Assembly (NCBI GenBank): GCA_947503365.1
Contig: CANNDT010000016.1
Span: forward strand, 1 to 58,644
DNA length: 58,644 nucleotides
Direction: 5' to 3'
From: CANNDT01 sp945876205
Lineage (GTDB): Bacteria > Acidobacteriota > Vicinamibacteria > Vicinamibacterales > UBA2999
In this document: piece after piece, positions 25,617-34,397 of the stretch
Position numbering within the stretch: position 1 is the stretch's first letter
How the letters are laid out: the number at the start of each line of letters is the position of its first letter
Position numbers and translations under genes: made by a program
Notes under the pieces: model-generated
Seen by the model: the letters and a program-made list of their open reading frames with translations, nothing else
The model's database searches: none
Told to the model about the DNA's origin: nothing

Positions 25617-27931
25617 TCGTCTCCCAATGGACGGTTCTCCGCCTGGCGAATGGCGCGAAGCACGCGCTCGGGCGTCAGCGGCAGGTCATGGACGATGACC
25701 CCGAGCGCGTCGTAGAGCGCATTGGCGATCGCCGGCGAAGGGCTGAAGACGCCTGTTTCGCCAACGCCCTTCGCACCGTACGGGCCGTTGCGATGCGGCA
25801 CTTCGACGTATCCCGCCGAGATGTCGCGCGGCACGTCGAGGAAGCCGGGGATCTTGTAGTCCGCGAGGCTCGCGTTCACCACCTGGCCATCGCTGAACAC
25901 CATCTCTTCGAAAAGCGTGAACCCAACCTGCATGATCGCCGCGCCGGTGAGCTGGCGATCGACCGACGCGGGGTTGAGTGCGCGTCCCACGTCCGCGACG
26001 TTCACCAGCTTCGTCACCTCGATCCGTCCGGTCTCGGTATCGACCTCGATCTCGGCGCCGGCGCCGCCGAGCATCCAGAACGGGGTCACGTCGGGAGACT
26101 GCCCGGTGGCGGGGTCCGGCTTCTTGTAGTGCGGCGCGAATGAGCCGGTGCCGACGATGGTGCCGGCCTGCATGGCAAAGCGGGCGAGCATGATCTCGCG
26201 CAGCGTCATCCGCGCACCGCGGCTCGACACGACCTCGGCGTCCACGCACTCGAGACTCGACACCTCGGTGTCGAGTGACGTCGCGGCGATGTGGAAGACC
26301 TGCGCGAGCACATCTTCGGCGGCGGCGCGGACAGCGTTGCCCATGTGAAAGGTGGATCTGGAGCCCAACGTCGCCATGTCGTACGGCGTGACGTCGGTAT
26401 CAGGACGCACCACGCGGATGGATTGAGTCTGGATGCCGAGCACTTCGGAGACGATCTGCGCCATGGCCGTGTCCGAGGCCTGGCCCATGTCCACCGTGCC
26501 GCAGTGCAGCGCGCAACTGCCGTCGCCGTAGAGCAGCACGGTCGCCACCGACGTGGTGGGCGAGATGCAGGCCTTCAGGCCGATGGCCAGGCCGCGGCCG
26601 CGCCGGATGACGCCGGTTCCGCGGTCGAACGGGCGCCGCCAGTCCATGCGCTTCTCGAGGAGGTCGAGCACGGCATCGATCTCCATGTCCGTGACGACGG
26701 TGCCTGTCGCATGAGGACGCCCTTCGCGCAGGACGTTCTTGCGGCGGAAAGCGAGCGGATCGATGCCCATCTCGCGGGCGATGATGTCGGCCTGCCGCTC
26801 GTAGGCCCACACCAGTTGCGAGATGCCGAAGCCGCGCAGCGCGCCGGCGGGCGGGTGGTTGGTGTAGACCGCGTAGTTGTCGAGGGCGACGTGTTCGATG
26901 TCGTAGGGGCCCGCGGCGGTAAAGCCCGACTTCTGCGTGACGCGCGGCCCGATGTCGGCGTAGGCGCCGCCGTTCCAGTAGGTCTCGACCTCGCGGGCGA
27001 TCATGCGGCCGTCGTCTGTCACGCCAGTCTTGATGCGCACCGTCGCGCCGTGCTTGGTGATGGTGTAGAACTGCTCGTCCATCGACAGCCCGATGCGCAC
27101 GGGCTTGCCGGTGAGAAGTGCGCAGACGGCGACCAGCGCTTCGAGTTTGATGTACAGCTTTGCGCCGAACCCGCCGCCCAGGAACGCCGTGCGCACGCGC
27201 ACCCGGTTTTCCGCCCAGCCAAGCAGCCGGCTCACCTCGGCGCGGACGAACGAGGGGCTTTGCGACGCCGTGTGAATGGTGATGCCGTCGCCCTGCTTCT
27301 CGGCCAGCGACACCATCGGCTCGAAGGTCGCATGGATCACCTTGCCGGTGCGGAACGTGTGCTCGAAGATCCGGTCGGCCTCGGCGAAGCCCTTCGCGAT
27401 GTCGCCGCGGCGCACGCGCGCGTCGAGCGCGACGTTGGTGCCCGAGCGGCCGCCGAGGTGCTTGAGATCGGTGAACATGCCCGCCGGCTTCAGCACGTCG
27501 TGGATGATCGGCGCGTCCGGGCGAGCCGCCTCGATCTCGTCGAACACGGCGTCGAGCGGCTCGTACTCGACGTGGATCAGGTCCGCGGCCTGTTCGGCGA
27601 TGTGCGGATCGACGGCCAGCGCCACCGCGACCGGCTCGCCGACGTGCCGCACTTTGCCGTGCGCCAGGATCGGCTGGTCGTGAAACGCCGGGCCGTAGTA
27701 CGGATTCGGCACGAGCGACAACACGTCCTGGATCGTGATGACGGCGTGCACGCCGTCGAGCGCGAGCGCGGCGCTGGCGTCGATCGAGACGATGCGCGCG
27801 TGGGCGAGGGCGCTGCGATGGATCTTGCCGTAGAGCATGCCCGGCAGGCGCAGGTGGTGGATGTATTCGACGCTGCCGGTGACTTTGGCATGGCCCTCGA
27901 GGCGGGGGACCGACTGGCCAATGCTTCTCAT
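25613..27931 (-). CDS. Molybdenum hydroxylase large subunit (xanthine dehydrogenase/CoxL family)
   Basis: 772 aa, the normal length. The N-terminal a/b hammerhead opens 'PRLEGHAKVTGSVEYIHHL'; 'FLGGGFGAKLYIKLE' and 'MGQASDTAMAQIVSEVLG' contact the molybdopterin; 'GAKGVGETGVFSPSPAI' holds the catalytic Glu. The active-site loop signature of true CO dehydrogenase (VAYRCSFR) is not seen, so a purine, aldehyde or heterocycle hydroxylase is more likely. Overlaps both neighbours by 4 bp (ATGA). Confidence 0.92.
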   Translation of the reverse strand: MRSIGQSVPRLEGHAKVTGSVEYIHHLRLPGMLYGKIHRSALAHARIVSIDASAALALDGVHAVITIQDVLSLVPNPYYGPAFHDQPILAHGKVRHVGEPVAVALAVDPHIAEQAADLIHVEYEPLDAVFDEIEAARPDAPIIHDVLKPAGMFTDLKHLGGRSGTNVALDARVRRGDIAKGFAEADRIFEHTFRTGKVIHATFEPMVSLAEKQGDGITIHTASQSPSFVRAEVSRLLGWAENRVRVRTAFLGGGFGAKLYIKLEALVAVCALLTGKPVRIGLSMDEQFYTITKHGATVRIKTGVTDDGRMIAREVETYWNGGAYADIGPRVTQKSGFTAAGPYDIEHVALDNYAVYTNHPPAGALRGFGISQLVWAYERQADIIAREMGIDPLAFRRKNVLREGRPHATGTVVTDMEIDAVLDLLEKRMDWRRPFDRGTGVIRRGRGLAIGLKACISPTTSVATVLLYGDGSCALHCGTVDMGQASDTAMAQIVSEVLGIQTQSIRVVRPDTDVTPYDMATLGSRSTFHMGNAVRAAAEDVLAQVFHIAATSLDTEVSSLECVDAEVVSSRGARMTLREIMLARFAMQAGTIVGTGSFAPHYKKPDPATGQSPDVTPFWMLGGAGAEIEVDTETGRIEVTKLVNVADVGRALNPASVDRQLTGAAIMQVGFTLFEEMVFSDGQVVNASLADYKIPGFLDVPRDISAGYVEVPHRNGPYGAKGVGETGVFSPSPAIANALYDALGVIVHDLPLTPERVLRAIRQAENRPLGDE

Positions 27932-28803
27932 CGCGCCGCCCTTCCTGTGTGCAACGCCTGCGCGAGGGCGCGGCGCGTATGCACACGGACCATCTCGCGC
28001 TTGTAGGCCGCGGTGCCGCGGATGTCGGCGACCGGTTCGATCGCCTCGGCAGCCACATCCGCTGCCGCCGCAAACGTCTGCGGAGTCGGGGCGTTCCCCA
28101 CGAGCGCCCTTTCGGCGCCCGCCAGGCGGAGAGGCATCTCCGTCGCCGCGCTCACGGCGACGCGCGCCTCGGCGATCCGCTCGCCATCGGTGCGGTACCA
28201 GACCGCGACGCCGACCGACGGCCAGTCATCTGCGGATAGCGCCGCGAACTTCGCGTACCACGTGTGCACGCCTGCTGGCTGGGCCGGCACGTCGATCTCG
28301 GTAATCAACTCGTCGCGCGCGACCGCGACCTGGTAGTAGCCGACGAACAGATCCGCAATGTCGATCCAGCGCTCGCCGCGGCGGCTGACCGCGCGCACGC
28401 GTGCCCCGAGCGTCAGGAGAATGGGCGGCAGATCCATGTGGGGATCGCCATGCGCCAGGTGTCCGCCGAGCGTGGCCACGTTGCGGATGCGAACGTTCGA
28501 CAGCGTGTGCAGCGCGCGGCTCATCACCGGAAGGGCGGCGGCAATCTTCGGCGACCGTTCCAACTCCGTCAGTGTCGTCATCGCACCCACGGTGAGGCCA
28601 CCGCCGGCGTTCTCACGCACGCCGCGAAGCGCGCCATTCACGCGGCGCAGGCTGACGAGGCGAACCGGCTCGAAGAGCCGCGCCTTCATCATCAACATCA
28701 ACGCGGTGCCGCCCGCGATCGCGCGAACGCCGGCGTCGTCGGGATCGAGCAACGCCACCGCCTCGTCGATCGTCGCCGGTTCCACTAACTCGAAGTTCTT
28801 CAC
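27928..28803 (-). CDS. Molybdenum hydroxylase medium subunit, FAD-binding (CoxM type)
   Basis: 291 aa. 'AIAGGTALMLMMKARL' and 'TLGGHLAHGDPHMDLPPILL' are the two FAD-binding segments of the PCMH-type domain, followed by the C-terminal CO_deh_flav_C region. The usual 'AGGQSL' is 'AGGTAL' here. Overlaps the large-subunit gene and the CoxG-like gene by 4 bp each, so the trimer is made from one transcript. Confidence 0.92.
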   Translation of the reverse strand: MKNFELVEPATIDEAVALLDPDDAGVRAIAGGTALMLMMKARLFEPVRLVSLRRVNGALRGVRENAGGGLTVGAMTTLTELERSPKIAAALPVMSRALHTLSNVRIRNVATLGGHLAHGDPHMDLPPILLTLGARVRAVSRRGERWIDIADLFVGYYQVAVARDELITEIDVPAQPAGVHTWYAKFAALSADDWPSVGVAVWYRTDGERIAEARVAVSAATEMPLRLAGAERALVGNAPTPQTFAAAADVAAEAIEPVADIRGTAAYKREMVRVHTRRALAQALHTGRAAR

Positions 28804-29255
28804 GCCCCCTCAATCTCTTTCTTCAGGTTGGCGCCAAACTCGCGGGCCATCTTGGCGCTCGTCGCCTTGAAGACCGGTTGGCCCAGGCCACCGAGCTTGC
28901 CCGTCAAGCCGACCTCGGTGGCGTAGCGAATGGTGGTGCGGTGCTCTGCGGTGGCTTCCAGGTTCACCCGCGCCGTCGCCACCACGTGGCCGGCAAGACC
29001 GACGGCGTCGCCGGAGATCCTGGCTTCGAGCATCCCGGGCTCATCGATCTGCGTGACGTCGATCGTGACGTTGAAGCTCAGCGTCATGAACGCCACCTGG
29101 CTCGAGAGGACGGCGGTGTATTTGTCTGGAGCGAGCTCGACCAGGTCTTTGCATCCAGGGATGCAGCGCGCGAGACGCGCCGGGTTGCGGATGACGGCGA
29201 ACGCGGTCGCGCGATCGACCTCGACGGTGATTTCTCCGGTGGTTTCAACGGCCAT
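28800..29255 (-). CDS. CoxG-like SRPBCC protein
   Basis: 151 aa from ATG 29255. START/SRPBCC fold: 'TGEITVEVDRATAFAVIRNP' then 'ARCIPGCKDLVEL' and the C-terminal helix 'FKATSAKMAREFGANLKKEI'. CoxG proteins recruit or mature Mo-hydroxylases of the CoxLMS class. It begins the enzyme genes, 5 bp after the MFS gene stop, and overlaps the FAD subunit gene by 4 bp. Confidence 0.88.
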   Translation of the reverse strand: MAVETTGEITVEVDRATAFAVIRNPARLARCIPGCKDLVELAPDKYTAVLSSQVAFMTLSFNVTIDVTQIDEPGMLEARISGDAVGLAGHVVATARVNLEATAEHRTTIRYATEVGLTGKLGGLGQPVFKATSAKMAREFGANLKKEIEGA

Positions 29256-29260
29256 GGTGT

Positions 29261-30568
29261 TTATGCGGGTAAGGGCTGACCGACGGTTTCGGGCAGGAAA
29301 GGCGCCGCGGCAATGCCAACAAGATAGATCGAGGCGAGCACCATCGCCGCCTGGCCGTAGCCGCCGAACTGCACGATCATCGTGCCCGCCAGGAGCGGTC
29401 CGAGGAAGGCGATGAAGCGCGGGCCGTTGAAGGCGAAGGCGAGTGCCGTGGCGCGCATGCGCGTCGGGTACAGCTCCGGCAGCCACGCCGGCATCCAGGT
29501 GAATTGTCCGTTGCTGAAAATGGCGTTCACGAAGGCAAGTCCGAGCAGGAGCTGCGGGTCGCGCGTCCAGAAGAACATCACCGGCGTCAGCAGCAGCGCG
29601 AACACGAAAAACGCGATGGTCACCGGCTTGCGGCCGTAGGCATCGGCAAGAAATCCGAGACCGACGTAGCCGACCACGGCCCCGAACGTATACGCCATGC
29701 CCGCATAACTCGACCACCGCGCGGCATCGAGTCCGGAGGCCGCCGCAACCCCGCCGATGAACGGGGGCACCCAGGTCGAGATGCCCCAGAACCCCAACGT
29801 GCTGGCGAGTGACATCAGAAACACCAGGATCGTCCGCTTCCTGAGCGTCCGATCGGCGAACAGGTCGAACAAGGTAAATCGCGCCTTGTCAGCCTTGCGG
29901 CGAGCCGCCGCCCGCTCCCACACGGCTGACTCGGGGATTGCCCGCCGGATCCACAGCGTGAGCAGGGCGGGGACGACGCCGATGACGTACATGTAGCGCC
30001 AGGCGTCTGGTCCCAGCGGGCTGACGAACAGCCACACGAGCGAGGCCAGGAAGAAGCCGGCGCCCAGGCCGCACTGCATCAGGCCGGCGCCCTTGCCCCG
30101 CGCCCGATCGGGCCACAGCTCGGCGATCATCGACGATCCCGTCGCCCATTCCGATCCGATCGCGATGCCGACGAGGAATCGCAGGACGGCGAACGAGATC
30201 CAATCGTACGAAAACGCGCTCAGTCCGGCCGTCACCGAGTAGGCCAGCACCGCGATGATCATCATCCGCTTGCGCCCGATGTAGTCGGCGAGGACACCGC
30301 CCACGATCCCGCCCACACCCCATCCCAGGAGCGTCACCGCGATCAGCAGGCCGGCGTAGGCGGGAATCTGCGGATAGAGCTCCGGCGGCAGGAGCTGCCG
30401 CATCGCGACGCCGACGGTCAGGACCAGGCCGTAGGTTTCAAACCCGTCGAAGAGCCACCCGAGGTTCGACGCGATGAGCGTGTTCCACTGCACGCGGTCG
30501 AGCGTGCGGTACCACGGGACTGTCGGGGAATCGTCGACTGCCGCTCCGACGGGCATACATGGGATCAT
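29261..30568 (-). CDS. MFS transporter (metabolite:proton symporter type)
   Basis: About 435 aa from ATG 30568 (or ATG 30556); the frame is open upstream but that part overlaps recQ. Twelve hydrophobic segments; signature 'GGVLADYIGRKRMM' after TM2 and 'GFLADAYGRKPVTI' after TM8 are the duplicated MFS loops. 'LGWLFDGFETYGLVL' is typical of the sugar/aromatic-acid symporter subfamily. First gene of the operon with coxG-M-L-S, so it likely imports the substrate oxidised by the Mo enzyme. Confidence 0.85.
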   Translation of the reverse strand: MIPCMPVGAAVDDSPTVPWYRTLDRVQWNTLIASNLGWLFDGFETYGLVLTVGVAMRQLLPPELYPQIPAYAGLLIAVTLLGWGVGGIVGGVLADYIGRKRMMIIAVLAYSVTAGLSAFSYDWISFAVLRFLVGIAIGSEWATGSSMIAELWPDRARGKGAGLMQCGLGAGFFLASLVWLFVSPLGPDAWRYMYVIGVVPALLTLWIRRAIPESAVWERAAARRKADKARFTLFDLFADRTLRKRTILVFLMSLASTLGFWGISTWVPPFIGGVAAASGLDAARWSSYAGMAYTFGAVVGYVGLGFLADAYGRKPVTIAFFVFALLLTPVMFFWTRDPQLLLGLAFVNAIFSNGQFTWMPAWLPELYPTRMRATALAFAFNGPRFIAFLGPLLAGTMIVQFGGYGQAAMVLASIYLVGIAAAPFLPETVGQPLPA

Positions 30569-30576
30569 GTCACACG

Positions 30577-32403
30577 GTGACCATCCCTGTTCTCGAGGAC
30601 GCCCTCGCGCGCTACTGGGGCTACACGACATTCCGCCCGCTGCAGCGCGACGCGATGGACGCCGTGCTCCAGGGGCGCGACTCGCTGCTCGTGCTGCCGA
30701 CCGGCGGCGGCAAATCGCTCTGCTTTCAGGCGCCGGCGATGGTCCGGCCCGGCCTCGCGGTCGTCATCTCGCCGCTGATCTCGCTGATGAAGGATCAGGT
30801 CGACACGCTCGTCGGCAACGGCGTGCCCGCGGGTCTCTACAACAGCTCGCTGACGTCGGCCGAGAAGAGCGCGATGGTCGCCGGGCTTCGACAGGGACGC
30901 TTCCGCCTGCTCTATGTCTCACCGGAGCGCCTCGTTGGCGAAGGGAGCGAGGGATTCCTCTCGCTGCTCGCAGCATGCAACGTCAGCTTCGTCGCGGTGG
31001 ACGAAGCGCACTGCATCAGCCAGTGGGGCCACGACTTCAGGCCTGAATACCGCCAGCTCGCGCGGCTGCGTCAGTTGTTGCCGGGCATCAGCATCCACGC
31101 CTATACCGCCACGGCAACCGCTCGCGTCAGGCGTGACATCGCGACGCAGCTCGGCCTCCAGGATCCCGTCGAGCACGTCGGCTCCTTCGATCGGCCCAAC
31201 CTGGTCTACCGCGTGCTGCCGCGCGCCGTTCTCAAGCGGCAACTGCTCGACGTCCTCTCTCGCCATCGGCAGGAAGCCGGCATCATCTACTGCACGTCGC
31301 GCCGCGAGGTCGATGCGCTGGCGGCGTGGCTGACGGCCGAGGGCACCCCCGCGCTGCCGTACCACGCTGGCCTTGGCGAGGCCGAACGCAGCCGGAACCA
31401 GGATGCGTTCCTCAGCGAGCGCGTCGACGTCATCGTCGCCACGGTCGCCTTCGGGATGGGCATCGATCGGTCGAACGTCCGCTTCGTCGTCCATGCCGGT
31501 TCTCCGCGGTCGGTCGAGCACTACCAGCAGGAATCCGGACGCGCCGGCCGCGACGGCCTCGAGGCGGAATGCCTGCTGATCTATTCGGCGGCTGACTTCA
31601 TGAAGTGGCGCGTGATGCTCGAAAGCAACGGCGAGCTGAACGAGGCCAACACGACGCTGCTGCGGCAGATGGAGCGCTACGCGGCCAGCGTTGGATGCCG
31701 TCATCAGCACCTCTCGGAGTACTTCGGCGATCGCTATGGGAAGGATGGCTGCGGGGCCTGCGATTACTGCCTCGACGAGCTCGAAACCGCCGCCTCGCCC
31801 GTCGTCCTGGCCCGCCAGATCCTCTCGTGCGTCGTCCGCGTGGGCCAACGGTTTGGCGCGATGCACGTGGCGAGCGTGCTGCGCGGGCACGCGAGCGACC
31901 AGGTCGTCGCCAGGGCGCACGACAAGCTGAGCACGTTCGGCCTGCTGCCGAACGCCTCGGTGGCCGAAGTGCGCGGTTACATCCAGCAGCTCACCGCGCT
32001 CGGCCTGTTGCGGCTCACCGACGATGCCTATGCCGTGCTCGCGCTGACGGCGAAGGGCCTGGGACTGCTCAAGGATGAACACAGCGTTCCGGGACTGACG
32101 CTGGCTCGCCAGCGTCCGCCACGAAAGGACGTACCGCGCCTGCGGTCGCGCGTGGAAACCGAATCGTGGCAGGACGTCGACCGCGCGCTCTTCGATCGCC
32201 TCCGCGCGGTGCGGCTGGAGACTGCGCGCGAACGCGGCGTGCCTCCCTACGTCATCTTCCACGACGCCACGCTTCGCGAGATGGCTCGCATCCGGCCCAC
32301 CTCGATCGATGCATTGCTGTCCGTCAAAGGCATCGGCGCGCGCAAGGCCGATGACCTCGGAGACATCTTCCTCGCAGCGATTCGCGATCACCGGCCAGCC
32401 TGA
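30577..32403 (+). CDS. recQ: ATP-dependent DNA helicase RecQ
   Basis: 608 aa from GTG 30577, chosen because 'MTIPVLEDALARYWGYTTFR' begins the family homology. Motifs: Walker A 'LPTGGGKS', DExH box 'VDEAHCISQWGHDFRP', 'FGMGIDRSNVRFVVH', 'QESGRAGRDG'; the RQC zinc site 'GCGACDYC' and winged helix; and an HRDC domain ('VPPYVIFHDATLREMARIRP', 'LLSVKGIGARKADDLG'). The gene is complete. Its final 81 bp and the next 19 bp recur exactly at 39408-39507, and pieces of recQ recur at 39075 and 51171. It is divergent from the MFS gene with overlapping 5' regions. Confidence 0.95.
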   Translation: MTIPVLEDALARYWGYTTFRPLQRDAMDAVLQGRDSLLVLPTGGGKSLCFQAPAMVRPGLAVVISPLISLMKDQVDTLVGNGVPAGLYNSSLTSAEKSAMVAGLRQGRFRLLYVSPERLVGEGSEGFLSLLAACNVSFVAVDEAHCISQWGHDFRPEYRQLARLRQLLPGISIHAYTATATARVRRDIATQLGLQDPVEHVGSFDRPNLVYRVLPRAVLKRQLLDVLSRHRQEAGIIYCTSRREVDALAAWLTAEGTPALPYHAGLGEAERSRNQDAFLSERVDVIVATVAFGMGIDRSNVRFVVHAGSPRSVEHYQQESGRAGRDGLEAECLLIYSAADFMKWRVMLESNGELNEANTTLLRQMERYAASVGCRHQHLSEYFGDRYGKDGCGACDYCLDELETAASPVVLARQILSCVVRVGQRFGAMHVASVLRGHASDQVVARAHDKLSTFGLLPNASVAEVRGYIQQLTALGLLRLTDDAYAVLALTAKGLGLLKDEHSVPGLTLARQRPPRKDVPRLRSRVETESWQDVDRALFDRLRAVRLETARERGVPPYVIFHDATLREMARIRPTSIDALLSVKGIGARKADDLGDIFLAAIRDHRPA

Positions 32404-32422
32404 CCCTGACACGGCCGGCGCG
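32323..32422 (+). repeat. 100-bp perfect direct repeat, copy 1 (recQ 3' end)
   Basis: Identical to 39408-39507 base for base. It covers the last 81 bp of recQ including the stop and 19 bp beyond it. Upstream of the block the two recQ copies differ by roughly one base in ten, mainly at third positions; downstream they are unrelated. Confidence 0.9.
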
Positions 32423-32530
32423 GCCTCTCGTGGGCAACGCCATCGCCGCCGATCCGCGCTGGACCGGCGTTGCGGGTGCAAGCGGCAGTCGGATACGTAG
32501 AAGTGCGTCCAGATGTGGCTCACGGCGATA

Positions 32531-33316
32531 ATGGACGACTTGGAATACGAGCGCTTTGCCGACATCTACAGCGTGTGGACGGCGACGGCCGCCTCCACGC
32601 GCGCCAACAAGCCGTTTTACGTCGAGGCGTACCTCTCGGCCGACGGCCCGGTCGTGGAGCTGGGCGTGGGCGACGGCCGCATCGCCGTCGAGGCCGCCGT
32701 GCGCGGCCGGTCCGTCATCGGCGTCGACCTGTCGCCGGCGATGCTGCAGTTGTGCCGCGACCGCGCCACGCGTGCCGGGGTGCTCGACCGCCTCACCCTG
32801 CTGAGGGGCGACTTCCGCAGCTTCGAACTCGACGAGCCAGCGGCACTCATCGCGCTGCCGTACCACAGCCTCGGGCACCTCACTTCGCTCAGCGCGAAGC
32901 GCGACGCACTATGCCACATCCACACGCAGTTGCGTCCCGGCGGGCGCTTCATGTTCGACGATTTCGTCATGACGCCCGCCCGTCTCGAACACATGCGGCG
33001 CGTGCAGCTGCGTGCGGAATACGTCTCGCCAGACGGGCACGACACGCTTCTCTGGGTCACCTCGCTCATCGACGAACCGGCGCAGACCATGCGCGTCGTC
33101 ACCTGGGAAGACGAGCTGGATGCGGACGGGGCGATGATCCGCCGCCGATACCGCATGCTCTCCCTCAGCTGGATGACGCCGGCCCAGGCGGCCGGGCTGC
33201 TCGCCGACGCGGGCTTCACGGTGGAGGCCTGCTTCGGCAGGTTCGACCGCACGGCATTCGAGGCCGACACGGCCGACGAACAAATCTGGATCGCACGGAA
33301 GGACACGGCCACATGA
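32531..33316 (+). CDS. Class I SAM-dependent methyltransferase
   Basis: 261 aa from ATG 32531. Motif I 'VVELGVGDGRIAVEAA', motif II 'VIGVDLSPAMLQLC', and 'LTLLRGDFRSFELDEPAALI' are typical of small-molecule methyltransferases. First gene of a five-gene unit in which every junction overlaps; its stop overlaps the FolB-like start (ATGA). Context suggests a pterin-related acceptor, which is inference. Confidence 0.85.
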   Translation: MDDLEYERFADIYSVWTATAASTRANKPFYVEAYLSADGPVVELGVGDGRIAVEAAVRGRSVIGVDLSPAMLQLCRDRATRAGVLDRLTLLRGDFRSFELDEPAALIALPYHSLGHLTSLSAKRDALCHIHTQLRPGGRFMFDDFVMTPARLEHMRRVQLRAEYVSPDGHDTLLWVTSLIDEPAQTMRVVTWEDELDADGAMIRRRYRMLSLSWMTPAQAAGLLADAGFTVEACFGRFDRTAFEADTADEQIWIARKDTAT

Positions 33317-33669
33317 CCGGCACGACGGGACTGAAAGACCTGCGGGTGGACTGCATCATCGGCATCTACCCGAACGAGCGGGCCGCGGAGCAGACGGTCG
33401 TGCTCGACGTCGAACTCGACTACGACTTCGCCGCCCCGGCCTCGTCCGACGCGATTGCCGATGCCGTGGACTACGACGCCGTGGCGGTGAGCATCACCGC
33501 GCTGCTGAAGACGGCGCGCTTCCAGCTGATCGAGACCATGGCCGAACGCGCCGCGGCGCTGCTGCTCGCGGAGGTACCAGTGGCCACCGCCGTACGCGTC
33601 GAGGTGCGGAAACCGGCGGCGGTGCCGGCGGCGGCCTGTTCGTTCGTGCGCGTGGAGCGCCGGCGATGA
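33313..33669 (+). CDS. folB: Dihydroneopterin aldolase / dihydroneopterin triphosphate epimerase (FolB/FolX family)
   Basis: 118 aa. T-fold enzyme: 'LKDLRVDCIIGIYPNERAAE' holds the Glu of the pterin site, 'DAVDYDAVAVSI' the conserved Tyr, 'FQLIETMAERAAALLL' the family helix and 'VRVEVRKPAAVPAAA' the catalytic Lys. FolB cleaves dihydroneopterin to hydroxymethyl-dihydropterin; the homologue FolX epimerises dihydroneopterin triphosphate. The neighbours favour a FolX-FolM type pathway, but sequence alone does not separate the two. ATGA overlaps at both ends. Confidence 0.85.
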   Translation: MTGTTGLKDLRVDCIIGIYPNERAAEQTVVLDVELDYDFAAPASSDAIADAVDYDAVAVSITALLKTARFQLIETMAERAAALLLAEVPVATAVRVEVRKPAAVPAAACSFVRVERRR

Positions 33670-34397
33670 ACCCTGCGGCCGACCGGCGGGTGGCGGTGGT
33701 GACGGGCGGGGCCAGGCGGCTCGGCCGGCAGCTCTGTCTGTCGCTCGCCGCACGCGGTTTCGACGTGATCATCGTCTACCGGTCGTCGGACCACGATGCG
33801 CGCACGCTCGAACAGGAGATCACGGCCAGCGGCGCCCGTGCCCGCGCGCTCAAGGTGGACGTGGCGGACAAGCGCGCGGTGGCGGCGGCTTTTGCGGGCA
33901 TCGGCGCCCGCGAGGGCTGCGTGGACCTGTTGGTGAACAACGTGGGCAACTACAACCCGCAGAACGTCACGGCGCTCGATCCCGACGTCTGGGACGACAC
34001 CCTCGCATCGAACCTCTCGGGCGCGTACTACTGCTGCTACGGGGCGCTCCCGCTGATGCCCGACGGCGGCAGCATCATCAACATCGGCATGGCGGGGCTC
34101 GAAGGCATCCGTGCCAACACGCGCGGCGCCGACTACTACGTCAGCAAGACCGGTCTGCTGGTGCTGACGCGCGCGCTGGCCGCGGCCTACGCGCCGAGGC
34201 AGATCCGCGTGAACATGGTGTCGCCCGGACAGCTCGAGAACTCCGTGGACCTGCCGCCGCCCGAAGAACTGAGCCGCTGGGTGCCGATGGGCCGATCGGG
34301 CACCCTCGGCGACATCGCGCAGGCCGTCCAGTACCTGCTGGACGCCGCCTATGTGACCGGCCAGAACATCGACGTGGCGGGCGGCTACCGGCTCTGA
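33666..34397 (+). CDS. Short-chain dehydrogenase, FolM/pteridine reductase-like
   Basis: 243 aa. 'VAVVTGGARRLGRQLCLSLA' is the TGGxxRLG cofactor loop typical of FolM and PTR1 pteridine reductases; 'LVNNVGNY', 'DYYVSKTGLLVL' (YxxxK catalytic pair) and 'IRVNMVSPGQLENSV' follow. Arg in the first loop suits NADPH. Expected role: reduction of dihydromonapterin or a related dihydropterin. Overlaps both neighbours by 4 or 1 bp. Confidence 0.82.
   Translation: MNPAADRRVAVVTGGARRLGRQLCLSLAARGFDVIIVYRSSDHDARTLEQEITASGARARALKVDVADKRAVAAAFAGIGAREGCVDLLVNNVGNYNPQNVTALDPDVWDDTLASNLSGAYYCCYGALPLMPDGGSIINIGMAGLEGIRANTRGADYYVSKTGLLVLTRALAAAYAPRQIRVNMVSPGQLENSVDLPPPEELSRWVPMGRSGTLGDIAQAVQYLLDAAYVTGQNIDVAGGYRL

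Noticed and set aside
25613..27931. Genuine CO dehydrogenase large subunit
   Set aside because: The VAYRCSFR active-site loop of form I CO dehydrogenases is absent.
26291..28006. Long plus-strand frame opposite the molybdenum hydroxylase genes
   Set aside because: It is a shadow of the minus-strand large subunit: composition is His/Arg/Val-rich and matches no family, while the minus strand carries intact enzyme motifs.
30919..32565. Long minus-strand frame opposite recQ
   Set aside because: Antisense shadow produced by high GC at third positions; recQ motifs occupy the plus strand.
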